Shown one piece after another: positions 47,059-56,624 of a stretch of DNA of 64,000 nucleotides. Source of the DNA: Stieleria mannarensis (GTDB taxonomy: Bacteria > Planctomycetota > Planctomycetia > Pirellulales > Pirellulaceae). Numbering within the stretch: position 1 is the first letter of the stretch; each line of letters begins with the position of its first letter. The notes under the pieces are model-generated. The model saw only the letters and a program-made list of their open reading frames with translations. It did no database searches and was not told where the DNA came from. The translations under genes were made by a program, and so were the position numbers. The stretch covers positions 1 through 64,000 of the forward strand of contig NZ_JACEHH010000010.1 of assembly GCF_014154935.1 (NCBI RefSeq), given 5' to 3'.

Positions 47059-47646
47059 ATGACCACGAAGACGGTCTTTACGACAGGCGAAGCGGCTAAG
47101 ATCTGCAAGGTCAGCCAGCAGACGATCATTCGTTGTTTTGACAACGGGTCGCTTAAAGGCTTCCGGGTTCCCGGAAGCAAATTTCGGCGGATTCCACGTG
47201 AGCAGCTTTATCTGTTCATGAAAGACAATGGGATTCCGACCGACGCGCTCGAGAGCGGCAAGAAGAAGTTGTTGATCGTCGATGACGACCAGGATTTGGT
47301 CGAATTGATGAAAGACGGCTTTGAACGCGACGGGCGATTCGACATCCGCACGGCCAACAACGGGTTTGATGCGGGGATGGGCGTCAAGGAATTTCGTCCG
47401 GACCTGGTGGTTCTGGACGTGATGTTGCCCGACATCAACGGCAAAGAAGTCTGCCAGCGGGTCCGCAGTGATCCGGCCTTGGACATGGTCAAGATTCTTT
47501 GCATTTCCGGGATGGTGGAGCACAACAAGGTCGATGCGCTGCGTGCCGCCGGTGCGAATGATTTCATGCAGAAGCCGTTTGCGATCGACGACTTGGTGTT
47601 GCGATCCTGCGATCTGTTGGAAATGGAACGCAAAGTCCCGAATTAG
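47059..47646 (+). CDS. Response regulator with N-terminal excisionase-type helix-turn-helix
   Basis: 195 residues from ATG 47059. ATG 47047 is in frame but directly abuts the GGGAGG ribosome-binding sequence (47041-47046), so the later start is preferred. Residues 5-55 form an excisionase/MerR-like HTH (FTTGEAAKICKVSQQTIIRC, then FRVPGSKFRRIPREQLYLFM). A receiver domain follows from about residue 70, with acidic pocket VDDDQD, phospho-acceptor D120 (VVLDVMLPD) and K in FMQKPF. The HTH-first order is the reverse of most response regulators. The next gene is a histidine kinase starting at the base after the stop, so the two are a two-component pair. Confidence 0.9.
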   Translation: MTTKTVFTTGEAAKICKVSQQTIIRCFDNGSLKGFRVPGSKFRRIPREQLYLFMKDNGIPTDALESGKKKLLIVDDDQDLVELMKDGFERDGRFDIRTANNGFDAGMGVKEFRPDLVVLDVMLPDINGKEVCQRVRSDPALDMVKILCISGMVEHNKVDALRAAGANDFMQKPFAIDDLVLRSCDLLEMERKVPN

Positions 47647-48963
47647 ATGAATGCGGTGACGAGTCTCCGCGACCAATCGAACGAATCCCCGTTTCCGGCC
47701 TCGTCGCTCGAGCTCGGCTGGTGGGGTGTTCTGCCGCCGATCGACCGCGCGGGCAAACGTTGGTGGTTGCCGCTGTCGGATGCGGCGATGGTTGCCATCG
47801 CGACAGCGATTTCCGCTTCGGACGCGCAGTGGGACAATTCGAATCCGCTGGTGGCCCGTCGCGTGACAGCGGCGTTTCTCGAAGATCCGCCGTTGTTGTT
47901 GTTCGCACTGCTGCGTTGGCCTGGCGATGATTTTGTTTCGGTGACCGAATTGGCCGAGTGGTTCATCGGCGCCGCGCCGGGTGAGTTTTCCGCCGGAGAG
48001 TGGATCGTTTCGGCACCGCGAATCACCAAGATGCACCAGCATCGTTGGTCGCGCCTGCTGGCCCGCAGCCGAACGACCGAGCCGAAGGACTGGATCGCCT
48101 CGGCGGCCGAGTGGTTGCAAGTCTTGGGGCCGGTGGTGGAATCGGATTGGATCGAGCGCTTGCCGGCGGTGATCTGGGACGGCGGCTCCGAGCCGAAACC
48201 GAAACTCGAAGGCAGTCGTCTGTTGCAGCGATTGGCGCGAGCGCGTGAGCGGGAATTGGCGACCGAGAACAGTTTGTCGGAGCTGGCCGAGACGCGGAAG
48301 TTGGCTGCGGCGAAACAATTGGCGTACGGGTTGAGCCACGAGATCAACAACCCGTTGGCAAACATTTCGGCGCGGGCCCAGCAGCTTGTCCGTGACGAAG
48401 CCGATCCACAGCGACAGCAATCGCTTCAGCAAATCGTCCAGCAAGTCTATCGGGCGCACGAGATGATCGCGGGATTGATGTTTTTCGCCAACCCGCCGGA
48501 GACCAATCGAGAACGCATCGATTTGAATGAGTTGGTCCGCGAGGCCGGGGACGAGTTCCGCTCGATCGCGTCGGACGTCGACATCCGCTTGATGGTCGAG
48601 ACGCTTGCCGACCCGGCATGCGTGATGGCGGACCGCGCAATGATGTTGGAAGCGATCCGCGTTCTGTTGCGGAATTCGATCGAGGCGATCGGCAGCGGTG
48701 GGACGGTGGTGTTGTCGATGGAGCGGGAGGAGGCCCCTTCGCGGGATCCGCAGTGGTTGATCCACATCGCCGACAGCGGACCGGGGCTAAGTGTGGAGGC
48801 GTCCAGGCATGCGTTTGATCCGTTTTACAGCGGCCGCGAGGCCGGGCGCGGCTTGGGATTGGGGCTTTGTCGTGCCTACCGCGTCGCCCAATTGCATGAC
48901 GCCACGATCCGACTTTCCGGCGGCCTGGCCGGTTGCGTCGCCACGATCGCGATCTCGGAGTGA
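47647..48963 (+). CDS. Soluble sensor histidine kinase
   Basis: 438 residues, starting directly after the regulator's TAG. The first ~190 residues are a unique sensor region with no membrane helix (WWGVLPPIDRAGKRWWLPLS). Then come a short coiled coil, the phospho-acceptor box LSHEINNPLANI with H231, and a GHKL ATPase domain (N box RVLLRNSIEAI, G1 IADSGPGL, F box AFDPFYSG, G2 GRGLGLGLCRAY). With no signal peptide or transmembrane segment it should sense a cytoplasmic cue. Partner of the HTH-receiver protein upstream. Confidence 0.92.
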   Translation: MNAVTSLRDQSNESPFPASSLELGWWGVLPPIDRAGKRWWLPLSDAAMVAIATAISASDAQWDNSNPLVARRVTAAFLEDPPLLLFALLRWPGDDFVSVTELAEWFIGAAPGEFSAGEWIVSAPRITKMHQHRWSRLLARSRTTEPKDWIASAAEWLQVLGPVVESDWIERLPAVIWDGGSEPKPKLEGSRLLQRLARARERELATENSLSELAETRKLAAAKQLAYGLSHEINNPLANISARAQQLVRDEADPQRQQSLQQIVQQVYRAHEMIAGLMFFANPPETNRERIDLNELVREAGDEFRSIASDVDIRLMVETLADPACVMADRAMMLEAIRVLLRNSIEAIGSGGTVVLSMEREEAPSRDPQWLIHIADSGPGLSVEASRHAFDPFYSGREAGRGLGLGLCRAYRVAQLHDATIRLSGGLAGCVATIAISE

Positions 48964-49046
48964 ACGGGTTGCGCTGGTGTCCAGGCTTTTGCCGCTCAGC
49001 GTTGTTGCTTGGCCCGTCGATTGAATCGGTGGCGGATTTGATCGTA

Positions 49047-49160
49047 GCGGAAGTCGTCAAGACGTTCGTTTTGCAGGGGCGGAAGCGACATTTGCCGTGT
49101 GGGCCCTCTCTGGCGTTTGCTTGCTGCGCAAACGCCGTTTCTCCCAGAGAGAGAGAATCT
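49047..49160. repeat. GCCCTCTCTGGCGTTTGC element, left of gatAB
   Basis: GCGGAAGTCGTCAAGACGTTCG, then GGGCCCTCTCTGGCGTTTGC followed by a TTGCTGCGCAAACGCCG hairpin and AGAGAGAATCT. An inverted copy lies at 52281-52370, on the other side of gatA-gatB. It fills most of the gap 48964-49291, in which no gene is seen. Confidence 0.75.
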
Positions 49161-49291
49161 AAATCGGTCCCTCAAGGCGAGACACCAATCCTCGCGCCAT
49201 TTCCTCCCATCGATGCCCGGTGTTCGATCGAGCGGTGATGGTCGATAATTCGAACCTGTCATCCAATTGGTCGTAACGGGTCACCCTCTTC

Positions 49292-50752
49292 ATGCTTGAT
49301 TCTGCTTTGGAAGTGCTGCGAATGCAGGCCGCCGGTGAGGCATCGGCGGTCGAAATTGCCGAGCGCGCGATGGACGCGATCGAGGCGTCTCAGACCGTGC
49401 ACAACGCCTACACGCACGTCGATCGCGAGTCGGCGATCGCCAGCGCAAAAACCATCGACGCCAAGCGGGCCGCCGGAGAACCGCTCGGGGCGCTGGCCGG
49501 CGTGCCGATCGCCGTCAAAGACGTGCTCTGCACCTCGGACATGCCGACGACCTGTTCCTCGGAGATGTTGCGTGGATTTCGTCCACCCTACGACGCCACG
49601 GTCATCGAAAAACTGCGTGCCGCCGACGCCGTGATTGTCGGCAAGACGAACATGGACGAGTTCGCGATGGGGGCGAGCACCGAAACGAGTGCCTTTGGGA
49701 TCACCAAGAACCCGTGGGACACCACCCGCACCCCCGGCGGCAGCAGCGGCGGGGCGGCCGCGGCGGTGGCCGCCGGCACCGTGCCGCTCAGCCTGGGGAC
49801 CGACACGGGGGGCTCGATCCGCCAGCCATCCGCGTTTTGTGGTGTGACGGGATTGAAACCGACCTACGGTCGGGTCAGTCGTTATGGGTTGGTCGCCTTT
49901 GCCAGCAGCCTGGACCAGATCGGCCCGATCGCCTGGTCGGCCGACGATTGTGCGCTGTTGATGAACGTGATCGCCGGATTCGAGCCGCGGGATTCCACCT
50001 CGCTGGACCAGCCCGTCCCCGACTATACCTTGGCGACCGAATCCAATGACCTTCGCGGCATGCGGATCGGCGTGTTGCGTGAATCGTTGCAGGCCGAGGG
50101 GATCGACGAATCGATTCGCACCGCGGTCTCCCACGCGATCGGCGTGTTGGCAGAACTGGGGGCCGAGATCGTCGATGTGGATCTGCCGCACCGCGAGTAC
50201 TGGGTGCCGACCTATTACGTGATCGCGCCCAGCGAAGCGAGCAGCAACTTGTCGCGATACGACGGCGCCCACTACGGGCATCGCGCCGGCGAAGAGGCCA
50301 AGGATTTGGTCACGATGTATTGCCGCAGCCGTGCCGAAGGGTTTGGGGCGGAGGTGAAACGTCGCATCATGGTCGGGACCTACGCGCTCAGCGAGGGCTA
50401 TGCCGACGAGTATTACAACAAGGCGCTGAAGGTGCGGCGGCTGATCCGCGGTGACTATGACGCCGCGTTCTCGCAAGTCGATCTGCTGTTGGGGCCGGTC
50501 ACGCCGACGCCGGCGTTCAAGTTGGGTGACAAGGTGGACGATCCGATCCAGATGTATCTGTGCGATTTGTTTACCGTCGGCGCGAATCTGGCCGGTGTGC
50601 CGGCGATCTCCTTGCCGGGCGGATTTGACCCGGCGGGATTGCCGATCGGGATTCAATTGCAGGCGCCGACGCTCGAGGAAAGTCGCTTGCTGTTTGCCGC
50701 ATCCGCCTTCCAATCGGCGACCGACTATCACACCCAACGACCGAAGCAATAA
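49292..50752 (+). CDS. gatA: Asp-tRNA(Asn)/Glu-tRNA(Gln) amidotransferase subunit A
   Basis: 486 residues. The amidase-signature catalytic triad is complete: K76 (VPIAVKD), cis-Ser S151 (in GGSSGG) and nucleophile S175 (TDTGGSIRQPS), with spacing identical to characterised GatA proteins. GatA releases ammonia from glutamine for transfer to mischarged tRNA. gatB follows after 3 bp, so they form an operon. gatC is not adjacent and must lie elsewhere. Confidence 0.97.
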   Translation: MLDSALEVLRMQAAGEASAVEIAERAMDAIEASQTVHNAYTHVDRESAIASAKTIDAKRAAGEPLGALAGVPIAVKDVLCTSDMPTTCSSEMLRGFRPPYDATVIEKLRAADAVIVGKTNMDEFAMGASTETSAFGITKNPWDTTRTPGGSSGGAAAAVAAGTVPLSLGTDTGGSIRQPSAFCGVTGLKPTYGRVSRYGLVAFASSLDQIGPIAWSADDCALLMNVIAGFEPRDSTSLDQPVPDYTLATESNDLRGMRIGVLRESLQAEGIDESIRTAVSHAIGVLAELGAEIVDVDLPHREYWVPTYYVIAPSEASSNLSRYDGAHYGHRAGEEAKDLVTMYCRSRAEGFGAEVKRRIMVGTYALSEGYADEYYNKALKVRRLIRGDYDAAFSQVDLLLGPVTPTPAFKLGDKVDDPIQMYLCDLFTVGANLAGVPAISLPGGFDPAGLPIGIQLQAPTLEESRLLFAASAFQSATDYHTQRPKQ

Positions 50753-50755
50753 ACG

Positions 50756-52228
50756 ATGTCACAGCTACCGACCACGACGATCATCGGACTGGAAGTCCAC
50801 GTCCAATTGAAGACGGCAACCAAGTTGTTTTGCGGTTGCAGCACCAAATTCGGCAGCCCACCGAACACCCAGGTCTGTCCGGTTTGTTTGGGATTGCCCG
50901 GCGCGTTGCCGGTGATCAATGAACACGCGATCGAACTGGCCATCCGGGCCGGGTTGGCGATCCGTTGTGACATCCCGCCGCTGACCAAATGGGACCGAAA
51001 ACAATACTTCTATCCCGATTTGCCCAAGGGCTATCAGATCAGCCAGTTTGATCTGCCGATTTGTGCCGACGGCTGTTTGGAGATCACCGATCCGGCCGAT
51101 CCCGATGCCATCCGTCGCATCGGGATCATCCGCGCCCACCTGGAAGAAGACGCCGGCAAAAGCATGCATGACGAAGCGGCCGGTCGTGCCGACAGCCGCA
51201 TCGATTTGAATCGCTGTGGCACGCCGCTGTTGGAAATCGTCAGCGAGCCCGACATGCGAACGGCCGACGAGGCATTGGCATATCTGATCAAACTGAAAGA
51301 GATCATGACGCACCTGGGCGTTTCGGATTGCGAAATGCAAGAGGGCAGTTTGCGCGTCGACGCCAACGTCAACCTGCACATCGACAAGCACGGCCAGCGG
51401 ATCGCCACCCCGATCGTCGAAGTCAAGAACATGAACAGTTTTCGCAACGTCGCCGCGGCGCTCGATTACGAAGTCGAACGCCAATACGCCGAATGGGAGG
51501 AAACCGGACACACGATCCAGACCCACGGCAAACGCACCTTCGGCTGGGACGACGTCAAATGCGTCACGTATCCCCAGCGTGAAAAGGAAGAGTCGGCGGA
51601 CTATCGCTATTTTCCCTGCCCGGACCTGCTGCCGATTCGAATCCCTCGCGAGCGTGTCGAACAGATCCGCGCGTCGCTGGGTGAAACACCCGAAGAGACA
51701 CGCGAGCGGTTGCAATCACAATACGGCATCAAGGCGTACGATGCCGATGTGATCGTGTCTCAAGGCCGCGCGATGGTCGAGTACTTTGACGCCGCCGCGA
51801 TGGCCAGTGGCGACGGGAAACGGACCAGCAGTTGGATCCAGCAAGACGTGATGCGAACGCTGAAAGAGCAGGGCAGTGACATCGAATCCTTCGGCGTCTC
51901 AGCGGAACAACTCGGCAAGCTGCTTTCCAAAGTCAAAGCCGGCGAATTGACCAACGACCGTGCCCGCGACGTGTTCAAACACGTCAGCGAAAACGGTGGG
52001 GGTATCGAAGATGCAATCAAGGCGTTGGGGATCGAAGCGGTCGACGATTCGGAAATGGAATCGCTGGTCAAAGAGCTGCTCGCGGCCAACCCCAAGGTCG
52101 TCGACGATGTCAAGAACGGCAACCAGAAAGCCGTCGGTTCGTTGATCGGTCAGGCCCGCGGCAAGAACCCCAACGCCAACCCGCAAAAAATCCGTGAGAT
52201 CGCCCTGCGATTGATCGATCAGGCGTGA
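50756..52228 (+). CDS. gatB: Asp-tRNA(Asn)/Glu-tRNA(Gln) amidotransferase subunit B
   Basis: 490 residues. The GatB cradle domain opens with TTIIGLEVHVQLKTATKLFC and a zinc-type cysteine cluster (CGCSTKF and CPVCLGLPG). Then come YFYPDLPKGYQISQFD, the DVNLH-type motif RVDANVNLHIDKHG and VEVKNMNSFRNV. The C-terminal tRNA-binding YqeY-like tail (VDDVKNGNQKAVGSLIGQAR) is intact. It activates the tRNA-bound acid and receives ammonia from GatA. Operon partner of gatA. Confidence 0.97.
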   Translation: MSQLPTTTIIGLEVHVQLKTATKLFCGCSTKFGSPPNTQVCPVCLGLPGALPVINEHAIELAIRAGLAIRCDIPPLTKWDRKQYFYPDLPKGYQISQFDLPICADGCLEITDPADPDAIRRIGIIRAHLEEDAGKSMHDEAAGRADSRIDLNRCGTPLLEIVSEPDMRTADEALAYLIKLKEIMTHLGVSDCEMQEGSLRVDANVNLHIDKHGQRIATPIVEVKNMNSFRNVAAALDYEVERQYAEWEETGHTIQTHGKRTFGWDDVKCVTYPQREKEESADYRYFPCPDLLPIRIPRERVEQIRASLGETPEETRERLQSQYGIKAYDADVIVSQGRAMVEYFDAAAMASGDGKRTSSWIQQDVMRTLKEQGSDIESFGVSAEQLGKLLSKVKAGELTNDRARDVFKHVSENGGGIEDAIKALGIEAVDDSEMESLVKELLAANPKVVDDVKNGNQKAVGSLIGQARGKNPNANPQKIREIALRLIDQA

Positions 52229-52280
52229 GCAGGGGTGGTCGACCCGTGGGGCATGCTGTGCGTGACATCCAGACGAACTC

Positions 52281-52370
52281 AGATTCTCTCCCTCAGGGAG
52301 AGACGGCGTTTGCCCAGCAAGCAAACGCCAGAGAGGGCCCGCGGCATGCGAAAGTCTTGGCGACTTCCGC
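52281..52370. repeat. GCCCTCTCTGGCGTTTGC element, inverted copy right of gatAB
   Basis: AGATTCTCTCCCTCAGGGAG, then AAACGCCAGAGAGGGCCCGC and AAGTCTTGGCGACTTCCGC: the reverse complement of 49047-49160 with some changes. It begins 52 bases after the gatB stop. The rest of the gap 52229-52944 is non-coding apart from the array at 52709-52859. Confidence 0.75.
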
Positions 52371-52708
52371 GACGACGGCGGGCAACAACCCGTACCAATA
52401 GGGAGTCAAAGAACAGTCCCACCTCTCGGCAGCAACGAATTGATGAGCAGCATTCCGGCCAAGCCGCTCGTTTCGATCGACGATTTTGGCGATTGAGACG
52501 CTTGAAGCGTATGTGCTGGTGGAACAAACCGTGAAATCGGCAGTGGTCTACGCCCGCGGGGATTCGGGCTTTGTTCGGCGCGAGTACGGTGCAGGGCGGG
52601 CCGTCCGGTTGCCGATTGAAAACCTGACGCTGGATCTTGATCGAGCGTATGAGGGACTGGGATAAGCTTCCGCAACTCAATTTGCAAACCTGACGATGCG
52701 TTCGAATA

Positions 52709-52859
52709 GTCGCCGTGTTCTCCGAACTCGGCGAGCTGCGAATAGTCGCCGTGTTCTCCGAACTCGGCGAGCTGCGAATAGTCGCCGTGTTCTCCGAACT
52801 CGGCGCGGCCGCGAAAAAGCCAGGCTTTGCCCCGCGCCGACCTCGGAGAGGACGGCGAC
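52709..52859 (+). repeat. Three 36-bp GTCGCCGTGTTCTCC repeats ending in a long hairpin, second array
   Basis: Copies begin at 52709, 52745 and 52781, again at an exact 36-bp period, and the third forms a hairpin closing at CCTCGGAGAGGACGGCGAC (52859). The preceding TGACGATGCGTTCG and following CGATCGAAAACGAA match the flanks of the array at 44624-44773, so the repeated unit is about 190 bp. It lies upstream of the membrane-protein pair. Confidence 0.85.
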
Positions 52860-52944
52860 TGTCCAGCCCGATCGAAAACGAAGTTGCGGTAGATAACGCG
52901 ATTACATCAACAAAAACGCTCGTGACGATGAGACGGAGGATGTC

Positions 52945-53427
52945 ATGGACAATCGCGAACCGCATCCCCGACGCGATCCGTTGTTCGTTCTGATCCTGCT
53001 GGGCGTCTGTGTCGTGACCGTGTGGTTGCTGTTGATGCCGTTTTATCCGGCGATCGCGCGGGCGACCATGAAACGCTTTCATCTGTCGACCGACTCGTTC
53101 GCTTTGTGGGCCGTCCAAGCTCCGGTTCCGGCGATGTACAACTTCGGCAATCGCTATGAGATCCGCGATTTGCCCGAAGGCTTGATCACGCCGGTGATCG
53201 ATGCCAGTCGCCCCCGCTACATCAATCACTTTCCCACCCGGGTGCTGACATTTGCCAACGGGCGTTACTCGTTGTTGCATCCCGGCCAGGACCGTTGGGT
53301 GACGCTGTGGTCGTCCTATCGCGGGCAAACGCTGATCACAAAGATTCATGCCAAGCCGATCGGTGAAGGCCGGTTCGAGTGGATTCGCGAATCGTCTGAG
53401 TTCCTGTCGCCCGAGGGAGGACCGTGA
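52945..53427 (+). CDS. Small single-pass membrane protein of unknown function
   Basis: 160 residues from ATG 52945, five bases behind GGAGGA. One N-terminal membrane helix (PLFVLILLGVCVVTVWLLLM) precedes an outward ~115-residue soluble domain containing YNFGNRYEIRDLPEG, PRYINHFPTRVLTF and DRWVTLWSSYRG. No family recognised. Its TGA overlaps the ATG of the next gene (TGATG), so the two proteins are made together and probably interact. Confidence 0.75.
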   Translation: MDNREPHPRRDPLFVLILLGVCVVTVWLLLMPFYPAIARATMKRFHLSTDSFALWAVQAPVPAMYNFGNRYEIRDLPEGLITPVIDASRPRYINHFPTRVLTFANGRYSLLHPGQDRWVTLWSSYRGQTLITKIHAKPIGEGRFEWIRESSEFLSPEGGP

Positions 53428-54266
53428 TGGATGCTGCAGCGACGCCTGAACCGCAGACCAGTGATGTCGAGACCCTGAGTCCAGGTTCGGTGCGGGTGTT
53501 GTGGGCGTACTTGATCGTTCAGATCAGCGTGTTCGGCTCACTGGCGTGGAAGTACGAATTCTTCATGTTGGCCGATCAGGTCTATCACCGCTTGCTGCTT
53601 TCCGATCCGTTCTTTCCTGCCTGGTTGCAATCGGCCGAGGTCGTCCGCTGGGCCTACCTGGGATCCCTCGCCGCGATCATCTTGGGCGTGGTCGGGATGT
53701 TGCCCTGGGTTCGCACGCTCAGCGCGCTCGGCCAAGTCGGGTGTTTGGGCGTTTTGTTGATCCACCAAGCCAGCCACAACGACATGACGTTTGCGACCAG
53801 CTTGTGGGCGTCGATCTGGGTGTTTTGGTTTACCACGCGGATGGATCGCGACGAGCCGAGTGAGTTATTTCGTCGCGGGGCGTTTTTATCCCGCGCGATC
53901 GCCTCGATGATCTTGCTTGGCGGTGCAGTCGGAAAGTGGACCCCGGAGTATTGGTCGGGGGAGGTGTTCTTTGACATTTATTTTCTCGACCGCGACTTCT
54001 GGGTGTTCAACTACTTGCGCGAGACCTACGACGCCGAGACGTTACGTGGGATTGCGACCTGGTACAGTCGCAAGGTGATCGTGGTCGAGACGCTGTTCGG
54101 ATTCGGGCTCTGGTTGTTGCCGCCGAAATGGGCAGCGGCGCTGGGCATGGCGATCTTCTTTTCGATCGCGTTCTTTTCCAATCACCTGCTGTATTCGGTG
54201 TTGCTCTGTCTGGTCGGGCTGTCGTCGGTCGGGTTTTTTGTTCCGAAGGCGAACAACGGCTCCTAG
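53427..54266 (+). CDS. Multi-pass membrane protein, HTTM-like
   Basis: 279 residues from ATG 53427, six bases after GAGGGAGG. About six hydrophobic helices are visible (VLWAYLIVQISVFGSLAW, YLGSLAAIILGVVGMLPW, FATSLWASIWVFWFTT, ASMILLGGAVGKW, ETLFGFGLWLLPP, FSIAFFSNHLLYSVLLCLVG). The GKWTPEYWSGEVFFDIYF segment after a helix recalls HTTM (vitamin K-dependent carboxylase-like) and DoxX-like membrane proteins, but catalytic residues cannot be assigned. Translationally coupled to the 160-residue protein upstream. Role unknown. Confidence 0.7.
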   Translation: MDAAATPEPQTSDVETLSPGSVRVLWAYLIVQISVFGSLAWKYEFFMLADQVYHRLLLSDPFFPAWLQSAEVVRWAYLGSLAAIILGVVGMLPWVRTLSALGQVGCLGVLLIHQASHNDMTFATSLWASIWVFWFTTRMDRDEPSELFRRGAFLSRAIASMILLGGAVGKWTPEYWSGEVFFDIYFLDRDFWVFNYLRETYDAETLRGIATWYSRKVIVVETLFGFGLWLLPPKWAAALGMAIFFSIAFFSNHLLYSVLLCLVGLSSVGFFVPKANNGS

Positions 54267-54748
54267 GCGGATTTAAAAGGGACGGGGGTTGATTGCGACG
54301 CTGATCGAGGATCAAACGCCGGCCGAGCGTTCATCGATCGGTTTCGATTCATTGTTGAACGCGATGACTTGGAGGCCGATCCGAGCGATGGGGCCGGCCG
54401 GGATGATCAGGACTGAAATCGGGTATCTACTCGGCAAAATGATCGGTGGTGAAGGAAAGGTGCGCTTTAAATGTGACTCGCGTTGTCCCGGCATCAACTG
54501 AATCTGGGCGGTTAGGTCTGGCATCGGGATCTTAAAAAAGATGCCACCCCACTGAGTGCCTTGACGATGTTTCGAGATCGATACGATCGTGCCAGGGGCG
54601 ATGCAAGAGTGAAAACACCTCATGCTAATGCTTTCAACTTGATCGAATAAACGCTTGCGGCGGCAACCGTTCGTTCGCCTGCCGTGTTACGCTAAAACAA
54701 TTCAGCGTCAGGTGCCTGCGATCAATCGATAAAGTTCTAGAATGCAGA
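54267..54748. other. Non-coding gap, nothing recognised
   Basis: 482 bp between the HTTM-like gene and the glycosyltransferase-like gene. A 103-codon frame on the minus strand (54312-54623) lacks a ribosome-binding sequence and any familiar motif, so it is not called. No strong inverted repeats, tRNA or dispersed repeat seen. Base composition becomes less GC-rich here. Confidence 0.5.
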
Positions 54749-56602
54749 ATGAATGACACAGTGCTTCGAATTCTGATGGTCGTCCAAACCATCATGCTGG
54801 TCATTTGTTCTGTTTCCTCAAGTCCAACGCAAGATGAGCCGGGCCATATGGTTGCCGGCCTCGAAAATTGGAAAACGGGAGCATTTGATCTCTATCGCGT
54901 CAACCCGCCGTTAGTGCGGCTGATTGCGACGTTGCCCGTTTTGGCGATGCCCCATCACACTGACTTGTCGCTCTTGCGTGTCGATCCGTTTGCGCACCGA
55001 GCCGGCAGCCGGCCCGTGTTTCGTCTGGGCGCGGATTTTGTTGATGCCAATGGGATTCGCACGATGTCGTTGTTGCGATGGGCGCGGTGGATGGTGATTC
55101 CATTCGCGCTGCTCGGCACCGTGGTTTGCTACTATTGGGCCAACGGGCTGTACGGAAAACTGGCGGCACGGATCGCGGCCTCGCTTTGGGTATTCTTTCC
55201 GATGGTCATTGGACATGGGTGCTTAATCACTCCCGATGTTCCGTCAGCATCCGTGATTGTTTTGGCATGCTTTTTGTTCCGGCGATGGTTATTCGCTCCG
55301 GGGTGGCACAATGCGACGTGGATGGGCATCACGCTGGGATTAGCGCTGTTGACTAAGTTCACGGCACTCATTCTTGTTCCGATTTGGTTCCTGTTGTGGC
55401 TGGTGGTACGTGGCTTGCTCTTAACCGATCGCTCCCGTGGACGATGTTTTAAAGATGCGTCGATGATCGCGTGGAGCGGACTGCTTTCTGCTTTGATCAT
55501 TCATGCTGGATATTTGTTTGAACGTTCTTTCGAACCTCTTGGTGAGTTTGAATTTGTCAGCCGAAGTCTTGGTGGTGACGACCTGACGCGAGGCCGTGTG
55601 GGCAATGTCTTTGGGGGGACGGTCCTACACTCAATTCCGGTCCCTCTACCTGCAAATTATCTGCTTGGGATTGATGTACAGCAACGGGATTTTGACCAAC
55701 CGCGTCTTCCGAACTACTTATTTGGAATACACCAGTCCGAGGGCTGGTTGGCCTATTACGCGTGGGTACTGTTACTGAGAGCACCGGCTGGATTCCTGCT
55801 GCTGGCGTTGGTGCGGAGTGTGTCATTGCCATGGGCTACGGCGAGTCGTTGGCAGACCGTTGAGGGCACGACCTTGCTTGCGCCGGCAATCGTCATCTTT
55901 GTCGTCGCAAGTCTAAAGACGGGACTGAATCAACACGGTAGGTATCTATTGCCTTGTCTGCCATTTCTCTGTATTTGGCTAAGTGGTTTTGCAGCCACGT
56001 GCGATCACCCTGGCCAAGCCGACACAAAGCGAATTGACCGGGGGAATACTCGCCAGCTTGGGTGTCAAACACGGAACCGGCGGATTCGTGGCATGTTTTT
56101 GCTAACGCTTGTTACTCTGCACGGTATCGAGTGTTTGACGGTGTTTCCGCATTGCATCAGCTTTTTCAATGTCCTTTCAGGTGGTCCTAAGCAAGGTGCA
56201 GACTACTTGCTGGGTAGCAACATTGATTGGGGGCAAGACCTGCGATGGCTTCAGCGCTGGCGGGATTTGCAGCCCAGTCACGCAAAGGACCGAACGTACC
56301 TTGCGTTCGAGGGGCAATACAATCCATTTGAACTGCTCGCGGATTCCATCGACGAATGGCCTTGGACATCAAGTGACCAAGCCGTGGCGATTGATCACCG
56401 AGCGTCGTACGCGGTTTCAACCAATGTTCTTTATGGAATGCCAGTTTCGATCATTGACAGAGACGGGAAATTTGTCGAAATGGATTCGCGACCGCTGGAG
56501 CGATTGCGTCGGGAAGAACCAATTGGCTGGGCTGGCTATTCAATTCGCATTTTTTCTGCAACGCAGCTTAAAAGAGCTTATGGGGTAGCCGAAGAAAATT
56601 GA
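54749..56602 (+). CDS. GT-C superfamily (ArnT/PMT-like) membrane glycosyltransferase-like protein
   Basis: 617 residues with about ten membrane helices. The first outer loop carries SPTQDEPGHMVAGLE, where the acidic DE pair matches the catalytic loop of GT39/ArnT/PMT-type enzymes that use polyprenyl-phosphate sugars. A second loop has LITPDVPSASV. Near the C-terminus GADYLLGSNIDWGQDLRWLQ is characteristic of the planctomycete and myxobacterial members. Sugar donor and acceptor are unknown. GC content is visibly lower than in the first 50 kb. It converges with the minus-strand cluster 56625-59939. Confidence 0.78.
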   Translation: MNDTVLRILMVVQTIMLVICSVSSSPTQDEPGHMVAGLENWKTGAFDLYRVNPPLVRLIATLPVLAMPHHTDLSLLRVDPFAHRAGSRPVFRLGADFVDANGIRTMSLLRWARWMVIPFALLGTVVCYYWANGLYGKLAARIAASLWVFFPMVIGHGCLITPDVPSASVIVLACFLFRRWLFAPGWHNATWMGITLGLALLTKFTALILVPIWFLLWLVVRGLLLTDRSRGRCFKDASMIAWSGLLSALIIHAGYLFERSFEPLGEFEFVSRSLGGDDLTRGRVGNVFGGTVLHSIPVPLPANYLLGIDVQQRDFDQPRLPNYLFGIHQSEGWLAYYAWVLLLRAPAGFLLLALVRSVSLPWATASRWQTVEGTTLLAPAIVIFVVASLKTGLNQHGRYLLPCLPFLCIWLSGFAATCDHPGQADTKRIDRGNTRQLGCQTRNRRIRGMFLLTLVTLHGIECLTVFPHCISFFNVLSGGPKQGADYLLGSNIDWGQDLRWLQRWRDLQPSHAKDRTYLAFEGQYNPFELLADSIDEWPWTSSDQAVAIDHRASYAVSTNVLYGMPVSIIDRDGKFVEMDSRPLERLRREEPIGWAGYSIRIFSATQLKRAYGVAEEN

Positions 56603-56624
56603 GAGGGAAGACAGTGAGCCGCGA

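Noticed and set aside
49047-52370. gatA-gatB as cargo of a composite transposon
   Set aside because: The flanking inverted elements are short, carry no transposase and show no target duplication; the genes are core housekeeping genes.
52235-52534. 99-codon frame after gatB
   Set aside because: Lies over the dispersed repeat, lacks a ribosome-binding sequence and has low-complexity basic composition.
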